A DNA stretch of 64,000 nucleotides from Solea solea (GCF_958295425.1 NC_081146.1:23680395-23744394); one strand, 5' to 3'. Positions 23,101 to 35,859 are shown, counted from the first letter of the stretch. The notes: a model not told the origin generated them from the sequence alone. Translations and numbers: made by a program.

Positions 23101-24380
23101 GTCACATTCTGCTGATGGCTGAGTTATAGCGGTAAATGTGCGAGTACCAGCAGTGCATTCATTTCCTTGTCACCACTGAAAATTGCTCGCTCTTTGTCCA
23201 ACTCTCATTTCCCGGGCCTGATAGGTCCCCCGCTCAGTTAGCATGGTTAATGGTGCATTTAGCCCAGTGTGTAATTTTATTTCCGATTTCCATTTCGGCA
23301 CTTTGCTCTTAGTTTGAAATGACAAGAGGCCCCAACGGAGGGGCCTCGCGTGTGCAGATGGCATCTTCCTAATGGTCCTCAGGGTAATGATGGTTGAAAT
23401 AAGCTCCTAACTGGGGGCTGAGGGCTGTGGCCCCTGGGGGAAGTTTGATTCCCATTTTCATCATCGAGATAAAGTGCTCAATATCTGCACATAGCTTCAT
23501 AAAACTCTCACGCACTCAAGTAAGTTTATAGTTTAGATGAGTCATTGGGGAGGAAAAACAAACAAACTGGATTTCAGTGGAACAATGAAGATATGTTACA
23601 TTAACCCCACCATAGTAAATTTGAAGTTGCTGAATTGAAGCACCGGAGCTCATGACATGTCCATTTCTATCTCAGTGGAAATTGAGAGTATTGGGTAATA
23701 TCTTTTTGGACTATTGTTGTGTTTCCCACAAATAGACTTCACATCGGCGGGGCTGCCTGTTTTGTTAACAACAGCTAGAGTGTGCTTAGTGAACCATTTC
23801 GGTGTTTTGTCAAGGATCCTTTTCTCGTGCCGGTTTGGTACTCGTCCCAAAACATTGTGAGGTGCACAGAGCAGAAAATGAGCGGTACTCAGAAATTCAA
23901 AGGGTGAGCAAAGACCTTCACTCAGATTGAAAACAATTACAGATTTATTTCACAGCGTCAAGAGAAGGGTGCGCAATGTGTGACCTTTGCACGTCATGAA
24001 CACAGTGAAAACAGATCATTATTGCACATCATCGTCCCAGGTTCAGAGAGAGCAGAAAAAACAGCATTCTGATATTTAAATGTTGAGAAGGGTTAATGGG
24101 AGGAGGAACTGTGACAGGTACATGCTCTGTGCTCACCAGACGTCGCTAAAAAAGTGACACGACTCCCTGTGAGGACGGTTAAAAGATCTTTATGGGGTGT
24201 TGTGATGGCTCAACGGTGGGTAGAATTCCTACCGTTGCTGTTGATGGAGGCAGGGAGGAGGGTGAGTGAGGGATGGCGGGCTCAGCAGAGTGAAACAGTG
24301 TCGCGTGTCAAAAAGTGGACCAGGCAATGACACAGAGGTTGACTCACAAGTATTTGTCGTTATATTTTGTATTAAAATAT
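20167..24380 (+). other. Putative first intron, proximal part
   Basis: It begins with the splice donor and stays CpG-richer for about 1 kb. It then becomes ordinary AT-rich DNA with homopolymer tracts (C13 at about 22430-22442, T tracts). A candidate alternative exon at 22443 and a regulatory-looking island at 23.16-23.48 kb are described separately. No other gene is supported. Confidence 0.35.
23160..23480. promoter_or_regulatory. Candidate conserved non-coding island
   Basis: Unique, well-mixed sequence without repeats. It contains ggttaatggtgcatttagcc, a gtgtaattttatttcc stretch and a perfect 8-bp stem (23326-23333 with 23340-23347, loop aacgga). The absence of simple repeats and the density of homeodomain-like TAAT cores suggest a regulatory element, but conservation was not measured. 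Confidence 0.25.
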
Positions 24381-24381
24381 A

Positions 24382-24383
<2 letters not shown>

Positions 24384-24455
<72 letters not shown>
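24384..24455. repeat. (TA)n microsatellite
   Basis: About 70 bp of nearly pure TA, ending in tatgtatatgtatgta. It is followed within 35 bp by the A/T-rich tail of a SINE. Confidence 0.95.
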
Positions 24456-24457
<2 letters not shown>

Positions 24458-24487
24458 GTATGTATTTTATTTTGCCAGGCGAGAAGA

Positions 24488-24718
24488 TTTTTTTTTTAAT
24501 TTTATTTTATTAATCCCCTTAGGGAAATTATTCCTCTGCATTTGACCCATCCTAGAATTAGGAGCAGTGGGCTGCCACACTGAGTAGCGCCTGGGGAGCA
24601 ATGGGGGTTGGGTACCTTGCTCAGGGGTACCCCGGCCCTTTTGGCCAGGTGGAGATTTTGAACCAGCGACCCTCCGGTTACAAGCCAAGTTCCCTTTCCA
24701 CTTGGCCACGGGCTGCCC
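24488..24718 (-). mobile_element. tRNA-derived SINE, near full length
   Basis: Read on the minus strand, the head begins gggcagcccgtggccaagtgg. It contains a pol III A box (ggccaagtgg, 24707-24698) and a B box (ggttcaaaatc, 24664-24654), spaced as in a tRNA of the Leu/Ser type. The body follows (ggtaccccgagcaag type phrases on the opposite strand) and ends in an A/T-rich tail (24488-24520) beside a TA tract. The B box has drifted from GGTTCRANNCC, so the copy is old. The pol III boxes and the position of the tail decide the orientation. Confidence 0.7.
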
Positions 24719-27423
24719 ATAGGGGTCTTGTCATTTTGCATCGATTACAAAAACAAAACAGTCCCTCTCTGCTTACTTTGAGTATTGTGAACATGACTGA
24801 CTGACCTTCTGAGACTGACATTCTCTGTGTAAACACTGTGGATATTTCTTTTTTTTTAAATTTTTTTTTTTTACAAGCACAGTCCAGCTCAAGTAGCGTC
24901 TAATATGTGCGGGAATGCTCTTGACTACAGCAATTAGTCTGAAGTGTCTCAGACCCTAAGCTCACGGTGGTTCCCTGCAACAGACACTGTGTAAGGAATG
25001 GGCCGGCAGCAGCGGCGTCCGCGCTTCAAGAGGCAACAGTTAATCTCGGCTCGTCACCCGCAACATACGGCTCTTTGTTTGACCCTGCACCTAAAGGGGG
25101 CATCGGTCTGTGGCATCTCATATTTCATTTTGATAATGGCCGGTTGCCCGTGGCAACTGCGCAGCCAATAGGAGCCCCGCTTCTTGAAGGTGATGGTGGG
25201 AAAAAAAGCAGAAAAGGGGGCGGGCTGTTGGGATCTGAGCCTCCAAGGCTGCGTCCCTCCACCCTCACCTCTTCCCGGCTGGCTGCGCTTTGTCCAGTGA
25301 AGGGTGTGGGACCCCTGGGGAGTGAATTATTACCTGTCAGCCCTGCAGACCCACCTCATCCATAATCCAGAGCTGACACAGCACAAGCCAGTTCAGCCTA
25401 TCTGCTGAGACCACCGGGCCTTGGCCTCCAGGTTTGGCCCCGTTTGGCCACAGCTGCTATGAAATCGCATTAACATGTTGCATCGAGCGTTACAAATGGA
25501 CAGGTTAAGAATAGCAGGTGGACGTGCGTCGTGTTTTCTGCTGGCACAAGTCCTCCCGTCACTGTGCTTGCTTTCTTTTTTTATTCCCCAGATAGTTTTC
25601 AGTCATTTCTTCTTCTGTGCAGAAACAGCTTCTCTGCTGCAAGTGAAAGAGAAGTTTCTCCACCTACATTTTTGCTGATTCAGTGCTCCGTGTCCTGCAG
25701 GTATACGGGTCTGCATGATTTTTAAAGTTCATTTACAGATTGGCTGTGACACAGGCATAATGTCCACTGCCAGGATAGTTACATCTGTTTCCCTGTTGCA
25801 GCTGCAGATTTCTGCTCGAAACCCATGAACACAGTGGATGTTTTCACTGCGGACAATCTTTTCTCCCCCAAGTCCAATCATCAGCCATTAGATTTGAATC
25901 CTTGGCAGACTTGTAATTACTTTTGAATCAAGAAACATGCGTGCCGTGGCTTCTCTCCTGTGGTCCTGGTGTGGTTGGGTGCAGGACTGGAAATTATGTT
26001 CAAGATGATGAGTGTGTAAATTCTGCGAGGAAAAGCTTTGAGTTCAGTCAAAGGCTAGAGGGAAGGAGAAGGAGAAGGAGAAAAAGATGGCATGAGGCAA
26101 AAGACCACAAACTGGACAAGTGACAGGCCTGCGTCCATCCATCCAGACTGGCTGTCTTCCTGTGGCTTTGTCGAGCTGTTTTTCAGAAACGTTAACCCCT
26201 TGTCGAACATGGAGTCGGGCTCCGCTTGCCAACCCCCACGGCCACAAGCAGCGCAGCGGTAACACTGGAAGAGTGTCTGGTTAGTCCAGCAATTACAGGG
26301 AAAAAACAACGTGTAGCACGCTATGTCAGCAAATTGCCTCCGAATTATATTTTTAGGCTCATGAAAGCATCTTTGTAGTAAATTAAAACCTCTGTTGTTG
26401 TTTATTTTTTCAAGGGTTTACTCTACTTTGTTTCATTTATGTGCACAGTCATGCACAGAGGTTTCTGTGTGTTGTTAGTGGTTTTGTTAAAGACCTGCGG
26501 CAGTGTATGATTCATGCATTTTGCTCCCTCACTCCTGCACTAGTTGCCCTTTAGGCTGAAAAAGAAAGTAGCTTTACAGTACGTCTCATTGCAGCCGCTC
26601 ACACTGATTTGTGTCACAATAAGGTGCCGCATTGTCTGTGTAGTGCAGCATGGAAGCAGCATGTGCAACAAAGACAATAGAATAATGAACGCAAAGAGAT
26701 TGAATCATTCGAAATCAATTCCTGCTCTTTTTTAATGCGTATTTCATGCAAATAAGTCGCTAATTTGGCCAAACGTGTGCATCTCCACTGCTTTAAAAGG
26801 ATTATTAGCTGATGACTAAAGCTTGAAAAAATCTCTCTCTCCCCTACTTCTTGGCAGCTTATAATATTAATTCCCAAAAGATTGAGACAATGCAGACACG
26901 ACAGCACACTTGGAAAGCAACGGAAACATCCCTTCCTCTCTGCGTCCACTTCCATTCTCCTCACCTCCGTGTTTAATGGGACGAAGCGACTGAAATAAGG
27001 CAACAAATGTCTCTGTAAATAGCCTCACGCCATACATAACCTGCTATTGATTGCTGAACTCTCGGTTTGGTAGGTTGGGGGGCATCAGGTGCATTGGTTT
27101 GTTGTTCCAAATGATTTCTTCATCACTTCATAATGAGGGTGGGCAGACCTCCCGCTTCATTGATTAGCCGTTTGAGCTGAAAGTGTAGGAACCCCCCCCA
27201 CACCCTGCTGAGGTCCCACTCTCCTCTTGCAGGTACAGCATGAATCAGAAGGTGCTGTAGAGCTATAGAGTCTTATTTTTCTCATAATAATACAGCGGCT
27301 GACTGTGATAGTAGTGTCAGGGGTCATTTACTTAAAGTGCTGTGTTTCCCATTAGTTATTTAAAGTGCATCACCTTGCCATGGGTTATTTTTTGTTTTGT
27401 AGTTATCTCCCGACAGCCAATGA
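24719..27423. other. Intronic non-coding stretch
   Basis: No gene or element. A GC-richer patch at about 24960-25450 contains an RFX-type site. A (GGAGAA)n run lies near 26063-26088. The 132-codon frame at 24967 has no domain and no splice context. Confidence 0.35.
25143..25169. promoter_or_regulatory. Palindromic RFX X-box next to a CCAAT box
   Basis: The sequence gttgcc-cgt-ggcaac (25143-25157) is a perfect inverted repeat matching the RFX X-box (GTNRCC N0-3 RGYAAC). A CCAAT (NF-Y) site follows at 25165-25169. RFX sites regulate ciliary and, with NF-Y, other promoters. Whether this one is used is unknown. Confidence 0.45.
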
Positions 27424-27470
27424 CATTATTATTATTATTATTTGTATTATTATTATTATTATTATTATTT
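27424..27470. repeat. (ATT)n microsatellite
   Basis: ATT units with one TTTGT interruption. A Leu-rich shadow frame crosses it. Confidence 0.9.
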
Positions 27471-27544
27471 TACATTGTGATGGAAACGATCACATCGTCC
27501 TACACCAGTGCCCTGAATACAGAATGAAAAAATGAACTTGCAGA

Positions 27545-27747
27545 CCTTTATTATTTATTATTTTCACAATTGATTCATGTGTTAATTTTTTCAAGTCCCT
27601 AAAATGGCAGAAAATGGTGAATAATGGTCATTTGGATTTTTCTGTTACATCGAAAGCTACAAAAATCGGCGAACACCTTCTTTTTAAAAGAACAATCAAT
27701 AATTTAATTTAGTATTATTAATTATAATCGATCATCATTGCAGCCTA
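27545..27747. mobile_element. hAT MITE copy ('gggctgcaactaa' family)
   Basis: The right end (ataatcgatcatcattgcagcctaaa; reverse complement begins tttaggctgcaatgatgat) is the typical end of a widespread fish hAT MITE whose interior reads 'aaatggcagaaaatggtgaataatgg'. The left end is degraded. Related pieces occur at 28.26, 29.3, 30.1, 32.7, 37.2, 48.4 and 63.8 kb. Confidence 0.5.
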
Positions 27748-28254
27748 AATCAAAGAGCGATAGTGCCTTTTGTGTTGTGAACAAAATATTTACAAATGGA
27801 GAGAAAGCGCAGGGATTTCAGTTACATACGTTTCAGACACAGTCGTCTTCTGCCTTAAAAACCTCCTGCAGATGGATGTTAACAACCAGGGAAATAAATG
27901 TGTTAATCACATTCATTTATTTCATGTAAATGATTCCACGAGTTGTGAGACGTGGCCTCGTTTTGCTCTGATCTTTTTTACTTTAACAAACTAATGACCA
28001 AAGTTTCATTGAACTGCTGATTGTGTAAATACTGGATATGCCTCCATTATCCACGAGCACTGGTTCAATGGTCAGTGCTATAAATTAATAAGGTCGTATC
28101 TACCAGTGCAGATCTCCGGGTGTGTGGGAGTGTTTTTCATTCGCTGCTGTGAGCATCTGAATTAGCTCGTATCACTGTGTTCTGTCATAACTATAGGGAG
28201 GCACGGTATACAGCCAGCATGCACGTGTGTTTGTGTGTTTTCTGACATTTTATG

Positions 28255-28336
28255 GACCAAACGAACACTTGATTAATCGATAAATTAATCGACAGATGAA
28301 CCGGTTATGAAAATGACCGTTAGTTACAGCTCTATA
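28255..28336. mobile_element. hAT MITE right-end fragment
   Basis: The fragment contains gattaatcgataaattaatcgac and ends gttagttacagctctatag, the same terminal sequence as the 27.7-kb copy. Confidence 0.45.
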
Positions 28337-29325
28337 GTATTTACATCTGAAGTCTGTGTATCTAAACATCCGTTTTCCTTTGCTTCTCATATCAATCTTG
28401 GTGATTAATCGATGCACATTTTGTCAAAGACACTTCCTTTAGATTCCATAGGCACCGCAAGACAAATCATCAACTTCCCGTGCTTTGTTTTCCGGCCTCA
28501 GAACGTATGTGATGTGTGTGACAACATAAAAGCCCTTTTCCTTGTGAGTTTCGATTTGTGAAGTTTACTTTTTTTTCTCTTCGTGGACTTATTTCCTTTG
28601 CTTGTTCAGCCATGGTGGCTATCACAGCTTGAACCAGCCGCCCGGTTATTCTCCTATTTCCTCCCAACAAACGGCTGTTGTTGCTGAAGGAAATGCAACA
28701 TCCATCTTTGTGCCAGAGGTTATTTCCCTGGAAAGACCTACCAGACACCTCGAGACGCTCTCTGATTTGCTGTGAAGTCTTAGGACGAGCGTCTGGCACA
28801 GCAGACATTTGTCTTGTTTTCAGCAGAAGAAGCGGTTCTCCTGACACATGTCGACCTGAATTGGAAAGTGTCTTCCCCCCCCAAAACAATGGTCCATTGA
28901 GAATATAGTTATTTAGTTAATGAGATTCTTTGTAGTGGTGTGACATGTCATCCTGCCTCTGGTGACACAGATTGAAATCTCTGAAGTGATGGAATGATGA
29001 AATTAGGAGAAAACACGACTAATGCAGACATGATGAAATAATAAAAAAAAAAAAGCAGGTTGGCTTCATTTAAATTGGCTGATAAAGAATCTGTCAGCTG
29101 CACCTGTTTAGGCAGAGCTCGGCTTTTCAGCTGTTTGTCAGTTTAAATTAAAGTGAATTAGACAAATGTACCTCGCAGACTGTTAAATTTTACTTTTATT
29201 TAAGAGTCGCGGCATGTCCGAGCTCCGGCTTTGTGCGGTTTTAAGATAAGGGAAACTTTAATGCAGGTAATCTTGTGAAGACTTTCTGTGGGGAGACAGT
29301 GACAGATGTGCTGAAGTTCAAACCA
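28337..29325. other. Unassigned non-coding stretch
   Basis: No gene or element recognised. The frames on both strands between 28470 and 28908 lack domains and splice context. Confidence 0.4.
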
Positions 29326-29329
29326 CAAT

Positions 29330-29660
29330 TAGGGGCTGCAAATACATATTATTTTCATTATTAATGGACGTGTCAGTCAGTTGTTTTTTTTTTTATCCAC
29401 TGTTTCGTCTGTGAAATGTCAAATGACGTCAAATATCAATCACAACCTAAAGGGCAGTGGGAAAAAAATAGTTTATTTTCTTTTGTGAACTGAAACTTTT
29501 CGTTGAACCATTTGACATTTGACAAGAGTAAATGGTTAAAACTAGTTCCACCATTTCAACTGAAATACAGTACTCGATCCCTAAGGCAGTTTGGTTTAGT
29601 TACTAGTCGACGAGTAATCAATCATTAAAATGATAAACTGACTAACTCGATAACCTTCAA
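29330..29660. mobile_element. Degraded hAT MITE
   Basis: It starts taggggctgcaaatacat and includes gtgaaatgtcaaatgacgtc. A trailing actagtcgacgagtaatcaatcatt segment resembles the cleaner copies. The ends cannot be paired. Confidence 0.35.
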
Positions 29661-29877
29661 AATAAGAGCCAGCGTCACACTGTTCAAAGCTAACCTAGCT
29701 GCATCCGTGCAGTCTTTGTTAATGAGAAGAGGACAAAAGTGATGATTTGTTGTTTGCTGTGACAGTGGAGGACGCAAACTAGCTCAACTGTCCTCTCTTT
29801 ATGTTTTGTAAAGCGGTATTTTTTGGTTTTAAACATTAGACGGCCAGTAACGAACAAGTCTGTGGACTCGGCTGTTA

Positions 29878-29896
29878 GCTTAGCTGTTAGCTAAGC
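29878..29896. other. Perfect 8-bp palindrome with 3-base loop
   Basis: GCTTAGCT-gtt-AGCTAAGC, embedded in further TTAGCT repeats (29873-29900) whose outer GGCT and AGCC ends could also pair. It may be a chance product of TTAGC repeats. Confidence 0.7.
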
Positions 29897-30099
29897 AGCC
29901 AAGTTAGCAGGCTTGACGGTGTATGTCAACAGTGTCAACTAATCATTGAAAGAGACAGAAACAGAACAAGACACAGACGTACAAAACACTCACAGACATC
30001 CACAACAATGTGCTAAAATCCTGTTCACTTGTTTTGAGCTAATACTTAAGTTTATGTGACAGTTACATTTTGGATAAAGCTCTGGAGATCACATAATTC

Positions 30100-30240
30100 C
30101 TGGGATTAAATGCCAATTTATTTGTAGAGCTTCAAATGTTGATTATTTTCTTTATCTGATTAATCTTTTGTCTATTTTCTTGATTAATTCATTCGTAGTT
30201 GGTGATTAATTTAGTTCTTGATTACTATCAGTAGGGATTA
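30100..30240. mobile_element. hAT MITE fragment
   Basis: It contains gattattttctttatctgattaatc, then ttgattaattcattcgtagttgg, the family's TAATC-rich arm. It is too degraded for end assignment. Confidence 0.35.
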
Positions 30241-32700
30241 ACTGAATGACTTACTTAGGGTTCGGGAAAACTAAGAAACTCCATTTTGCGGTCAGACAAA
30301 GAAAGGTAAACACAGACCTCATGTTGAGGATTAGGACGGTTTGAGTGTGTTTTTTTTTCTCCCCCCTGCGATAGTTTCTGGCCTGGTTCAAATTTCCAAT
30401 TTTGAGACTGATGCCAGCGATTAAATGGATTTTTCAACTTAATGTTTGGAAGTTTGTGTTGTGTCGTGATGTCCCCTGGGGCGAATTTCGCTCGAAATTC
30501 ACTGGACTGAACACAAACTGTTCTAAGACTTTAAAGGAAGCATAGAAGTGTTGTTTTTGGAAAGGGAAACTGAGTCTTCATTCCTGAGCCTGCAGAACAG
30601 ATTAAAACAGAACAAGGGGTGATGCAGAGAAATGTGGGTCAAGAGTTTTTGGCAGCATAAGACTGACGGATAGAATATCTGATATCAGATTTTTTTTTTT
30701 TAATCTGTTGCACAGAAATTGTCTGGCTTGTCAAATTTTGGCTGAAACAATTAGGCTGAATGTGTGAGAAAGGGGTGGATGTGTGTAGGTTGGAATTGGG
30801 GGGGGCTCAGTTACTATAGAAGTAATTCTGAGTTATGATCGTGTCTCATTGTTGCTCATTGCAGTTTTTGAAATGAGAATTTTTATGGCCCTGAAACGTG
30901 AAATGAAGCAGGAAATTAAAAAGCTAAGATAAGCCATTCCTCCCCCCCCCCCCCCCCTTCTGTCCTCTTCATCCAATGCCGCTGCTTTCACACAGTCATT
31001 CTCCATCATATCCCGTCTCTGCTCCACACTCACCCACTCACAAGGTGACAGGTATTCACATATTTAATTTAAGTGTTCGGAGAAAATTTGCCTTTGTCCC
31101 TCGGAAGAGTTATCACGTCTTGTGTAAACGAAATGCGCTCTCCTCCCCCCCCCCCGCGCGCTCGGCGTTGTGACGGGACATGCGTAAGCCCGAACCTCAT
31201 CTGATTTACAAACTTTTTCCAAGAATACCGGCGCTGTTTGACCTTGATCCTTGAGAAGTTGCACTAGTCCCTTCTGCATACTTTTCAACGGAGAGCGTAA
31301 AGTTGAACTCCGCAAGCCCTAATTTAAGGTTAAAGGTTCACCGATGGTTTATGAAACTCAGATTGGATTCCTGACTCACCTTTTCCTCCAGGCTCTTTAT
31401 CCAATTTAAGCACTCTGTGCTCTGCAGATAGTGATTGTGGCAGATTTTCAGCAAACAGCACTCCTGCATACCCTTCATGCTTAAATCTGGAATGAGTTAA
31501 ATTTAGAATAGGCCGTGTTTTTTCTATTAAGACGTTGCTAAATCCCTGCCTGTGGAAGTGTTCTACCTATATGCAGACTTGTGGTTGTTCTTAATGTATT
31601 CTTGAACTCTCGTCTCTATTATTTGTGTATATTTTAGTGGTCACCATATGTGCAGGGAACATTTGGCTCGGGCACGGTGTAAGATAAGTCTGCTCGCCTA
31701 CACTTAGCTTGGTCATTTTCTTCCATTTCTCAGAACTCCGGGCTGGTTTCCATCGAATCGAGGCTATTTTTAAAACTCGTCTTTGGGGGGAAGAGTGTGG
31801 AGGTTTATCAGGGAGGAGGGGGTTCAGTTAGTGTCATATGAATCCAAACTGGGCAGTGGTCCAGGATGAGTAAAACACACCTCCCCCCCTCCCCTCCGGT
31901 GTGTTGAAGTCTTCCCATTCCAAGAGTGTGTGTGTGTTTGTGTGAGTTCATTAACCATGTGTTGACTCACCCCTGCAGCTGTGTCTGTGTGGATATGAGT
32001 GGGAGACACAGGGAGAGAAGGGAATGCTGCATGATTGTGGTCAGGACAGAATTGATTCTTCATAGCTACATCATGAGTCTTTCGGCATTGATGTGCCGAA
32101 GTCATATTGGATTTTTAAACTGTGCCCTAACCAGTTATTTCTTTTACATTAAAACCTTTGGCACGGCGCAACATGGCTCCATTGTTCCATATCATGTGAA
32201 CTCGGGCTGTGACCTACATTCCCTAATGCTATTAACTTAACTGCCGTCGTTTGAACTAGAAAATGTAAACAACTGCCAGCGGCCAGTCACGACAGTCTAA
32301 ATATTCTTATGACGATATTTGTTTTAGCACGTTATTTTTCTATCACATCGAGTGATTAGCTATTTCCCTAATCACCTAAGCCCTAAAAACATGCTGTTTC
32401 CATTCCGTTTTTTGAGGTGAACTACTTTTGAACAGGAAAGGTTTATCATGAATCCTGTGTGGTGAGGTCATCCAGCCACGTCTGCTAAAATAATCACGAG
32501 CCCCTATGCGGACGTCTGTGTGTAGATTAATATTTATGACTGTTGGGACTACACACATTCACTGTGGTCCAGATAGAACAATATACTGGAGCTGAAAGGA
32601 ATCTGCGAGCAGATACGCATGTGTGGAACATTAGACCGACGCACACCCTCATTTTAGTATTAATTAAACTGTGAGTAGGTTTGTATGCACATAGTCTCGC
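30241..32700. other. Intronic non-coding stretch
   Basis: C tracts at about 30942-30957 and 31145-31155. Otherwise nothing recognisable, and no coding potential beyond chance frames. Confidence 0.4.
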
Positions 32701-32704
32701 TGGA

Positions 32705-32840
32705 CATGTCATTTATTAATTGAGTACGACAGAAAATGTCAGAAAATGAGGAAAGATGTTGATTTTTGTTCCCAAATCTCAAAATTCAGTTTACTTTCAT
32801 AGAGAAGCAACGAAACCAGAACATATTCACATTTAAGTCG
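32705..32840. mobile_element. hAT MITE internal fragment
   Basis: The order gtcagaaaatgaggaaagatg, ccaaatctcaaaattcagtttac and gaaaccagaacatattcacattta matches the interior of the same fish hAT MITE family as recalled. No ends are preserved. Confidence 0.4.
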
Positions 32841-35174
32841 TTTTACTGCGTCCCTTCTTCCCTCGCATGTTACCTGTGTCTTTGGAAGAAGCACATCTTG
32901 GCATAGGCTCGCTGACGCAGATGAGATTTATCTCCATGTGGTAAAGAATAACAAGTTATTTTTAGAAACTCTTGTCTGGAGGATCTAAGCGATTTGTTTG
33001 GTGTCATTAGAGTATCAAAGTTTGATTCTGAAATCAGGGAATGATGAATGTGCAGACTTACTCCGTGTGTGTGGAAGGATTTTAACATCTTTGAACTAAA
33101 GCAAACACGCACGCAACACATCGCGGCGAGTGAAACGCGTTGCAAACGAGCTGTCGTCGTCGAGCTGGCGGTTGTTGTGCATCTATATGACTGGATTGAA
33201 GTCATTAAATTGTGAGATTTATCCAAGCAAAAGGATGATTTATTTAGAGCTTAAAGGTCTGGGTTGCCATGTACGTTTCGGTCCGTCTCTATTCTATGAC
33301 ACTGCCACATGGTATCAATACAGAAGCATCTAACATCTGTTGTGGATGAGAGGGTGTTGCTGCTCACATGAGGACAGTCGCGGAGTAATCGCCGAGGATA
33401 ATTTTAGCCATAATTGTGCAGCACGGTGTGAGTGTGTGTGTTTTTTGCCTGCAGTGATGTAGACGACTGCTTCAGGCTGAACAAAAAAAACAAAAACAAA
33501 ACAAGCTAACAAAATAAAAACATGTTCATTAATTTACTCCGAGGCTGTAACCTTACTTCTGCCAAGAGACACACACACACACACACACACACAGCACAAC
33601 ACCTCCCACTCGGTCACACGAGCCACTCTGTCGCTCCGGCGAATGAATCCCCGTCGTCGGCTCTTTGATCTCTCCTCGTTTCTCTCCCGCTCGTCCTCCC
33701 CTGTCTCCTCGGTTTCTCCCTGAGGGACATTTTCTGGTGAGTGACAGCACAAATCCACCGCGGGGTAAACAAAGCAACCACCACAATTGCTCGCTGTTGC
33801 TTTAATGTCACAACTCAATGACAGGTGGCCGGGTAAAAGGAATGAGGGGGCAGTACTCTCAAGCTTTCACTCTTTGCCCGCCCCCCCCCGTCTCCGTACA
33901 CTCTCGCCCTCCAGCAAAACATAGACGCTGCACTGGCGTGTGCCTGTTGCTACAGGTACCAGTGGGATGAAGTGTCAGGAAGTCCAGTTCAGATGGGCCA
34001 TCAAGCAAAGAGATGTTACACAGCTGGTTTTCTCTCCCTGGAGGCGGGATTTTAGGGCTTTGCTAAGTTGTCCTGACAGCAGTCATTTTCCCTTACATCT
34101 TGATGCTTACAAGGTAAACGGTAAAATGAGCGGAATGCGGCAAGCTACAAAAACAAAATTCACTCCGTGGCAAGTCCTTGCACATATATTTGCTTAACTG
34201 GTGTTTTAGTTGCACCTAAGCATTGGCTGCACAGCCATTTCCTTACCCATTACCCGTCGATGGCCAATCTCTCCTCCTTATCACAACATTAAAGCCTGGT
34301 TAAATGTGGCAAATTGCCCACAGAGAGAAGCAGCAGCGGCGGCGAGTCTTGAGTATTGATAATAAAAAGTTAGTTATCCACTGTAACGACACCGAGGGGA
34401 AACGCTGTCCAATTGGAGGTCCATGACTGGTTTTATTTTTCCTGTTTCGAGTCAGTGCTCCAAAGCAGGTTTGACTTCACTTGACTTGAACCTTAAATTT
34501 TGGCCAGAGAGTGTTTCCTGGAAAAATATTATTCTGTGTAGGTGCAGCTGTAGCTCAGGAGGTTCTTCACAAAGTTCACCCCTAGCTCCTCCAGTCCATG
34601 TGCCAAAGCGTCCGAAAACCCTGAACCCCAAATTGCTCATGACTGTGATGCCTGGTACCGGCAGTGTGTGAATAATGTGTGAGGAGGAGAAAACACTCCA
34701 TAAAAATGCACTTTATTTAGTTCAGCATTCAATACAACTATATTAATCCCAAAGGCAATTTTGTTTAGAGCAAGTAGTATATATAGATATGAACTGACTA
34801 ACAACCATAAAGACACACAATAATAGAGCTGTATACTTATATTGAGGAAATGCTCAAATGGTTTATATTAAAATTGCCAAAATTACTAAAAAGTCACCCT
34901 CAATATAGAAATTAATTGTTCTTAAGTTTTAAGCAACCCAGTTGTTGGGAAATGTGTGAATGTCTGCACGTCTGAATGGGCGGTGCCATATATCCAAATA
35001 GGATGCAGCAATGCAACCACACTTTGCCTGATCAAGTAAAAACTAATTTCTATTGAAAACTGGTCGTAAACGCATGCCATCAATACTCCAGCTTAAAACA
35101 CATCAAACTATCTCGCATTTAAAGTAGTTGGTTTAAAAAATCCACATAGTTTGTTAATGACTTTTAGTTTTCAC
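32841..35174. other. Intronic non-coding stretch
   Basis: A (CA)n microsatellite lies at 33565-33593. A 'ggcaattttgtttag' piece near 34750 resembles a LINE/SINE tail but is too short to assign. No gene is supported. Confidence 0.4.
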
Positions 35175-35275
35175 ATAGTTTCCAAAGCTGAAAGAGAACT
35201 TGGCTTGTGACCAAAGGGTTGCCGGTTTGAGTCCCTGCCAGGTCCAGGGCTGGGCTACTGCTGAACTTAAATTAT
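35175..35275 (+). mobile_element. tRNA-derived SINE head fragment
   Basis: The phrase ggcttgtgaccaaagggttgcc is followed by a pol III B box ggtttgagtcc at 35224-35234 and 'ctgccaggtccagggctggg'. The A-box side is degraded (agctgaaagagaacttgg) and the body after about 35270 is lost. Confidence 0.5.
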
Positions 35276-35859
35276 AACCAATGAGCAAACCTACATTATC
35301 ACCACTGACTGCTGGGATCTGGACCGGATCATTTGACTCATAGACGTGTGTGTTTGTGCCAGTGATGTGTAAATTACAAACAAGTATCGTGTTTCCGTGA
35401 TGAACTCATGAGTCATTTGAAATGCACTCGCACCGCAGTGATCCGGCGCACTTCCTGCGTCGTGCTCCACTCGTCAGCACTTTCCACACTGATTTGAAAA
35501 TGAAATGCACAACAATGACATAAAAGGGAGAGGGAGAGAGAGTGCCTGACTGCTCTGTACCCAACATTTGCGAGGGACACAGGTCAGTAATCGTGTCGAG
35601 GCAGTCCATTCACGAGGACACTCTTTTTAATTAGACTATGTTCTTTTAATTAACCAGCCAACATAATGTCTGTGTCCATTCGTCACCCCCTGCTCTGTGT
35701 GAATACACCCTCTTTTGTCTCATTGCGGTTCCACAGCTCCTTGTTACCTATTATACTTCCTTATTCACTGAAATTTATTTTTTTCCCCTTCCTTCTCTTT
35801 TAGATTAGCATGATAATACCCTATGGAGGGGAGGGAAAGTGGTAGAGAGCTATTGCGGG

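Noticed and set aside
24967..25365. 132-codon frame as a coding exon
   Set aside because: Pro/Gly/Ala-rich reading of GC-rich DNA. No splice sites at sensible positions and no family resemblance.
28470..28908. Overlapping frames on both strands as antisense genes
   Set aside because: Neither has a domain or splice context, and mutual openness reflects few stop triplets.
35175..35275. A tRNA gene
   Set aside because: The B box is present but the cloverleaf is not complete, and SINE body sequence follows.
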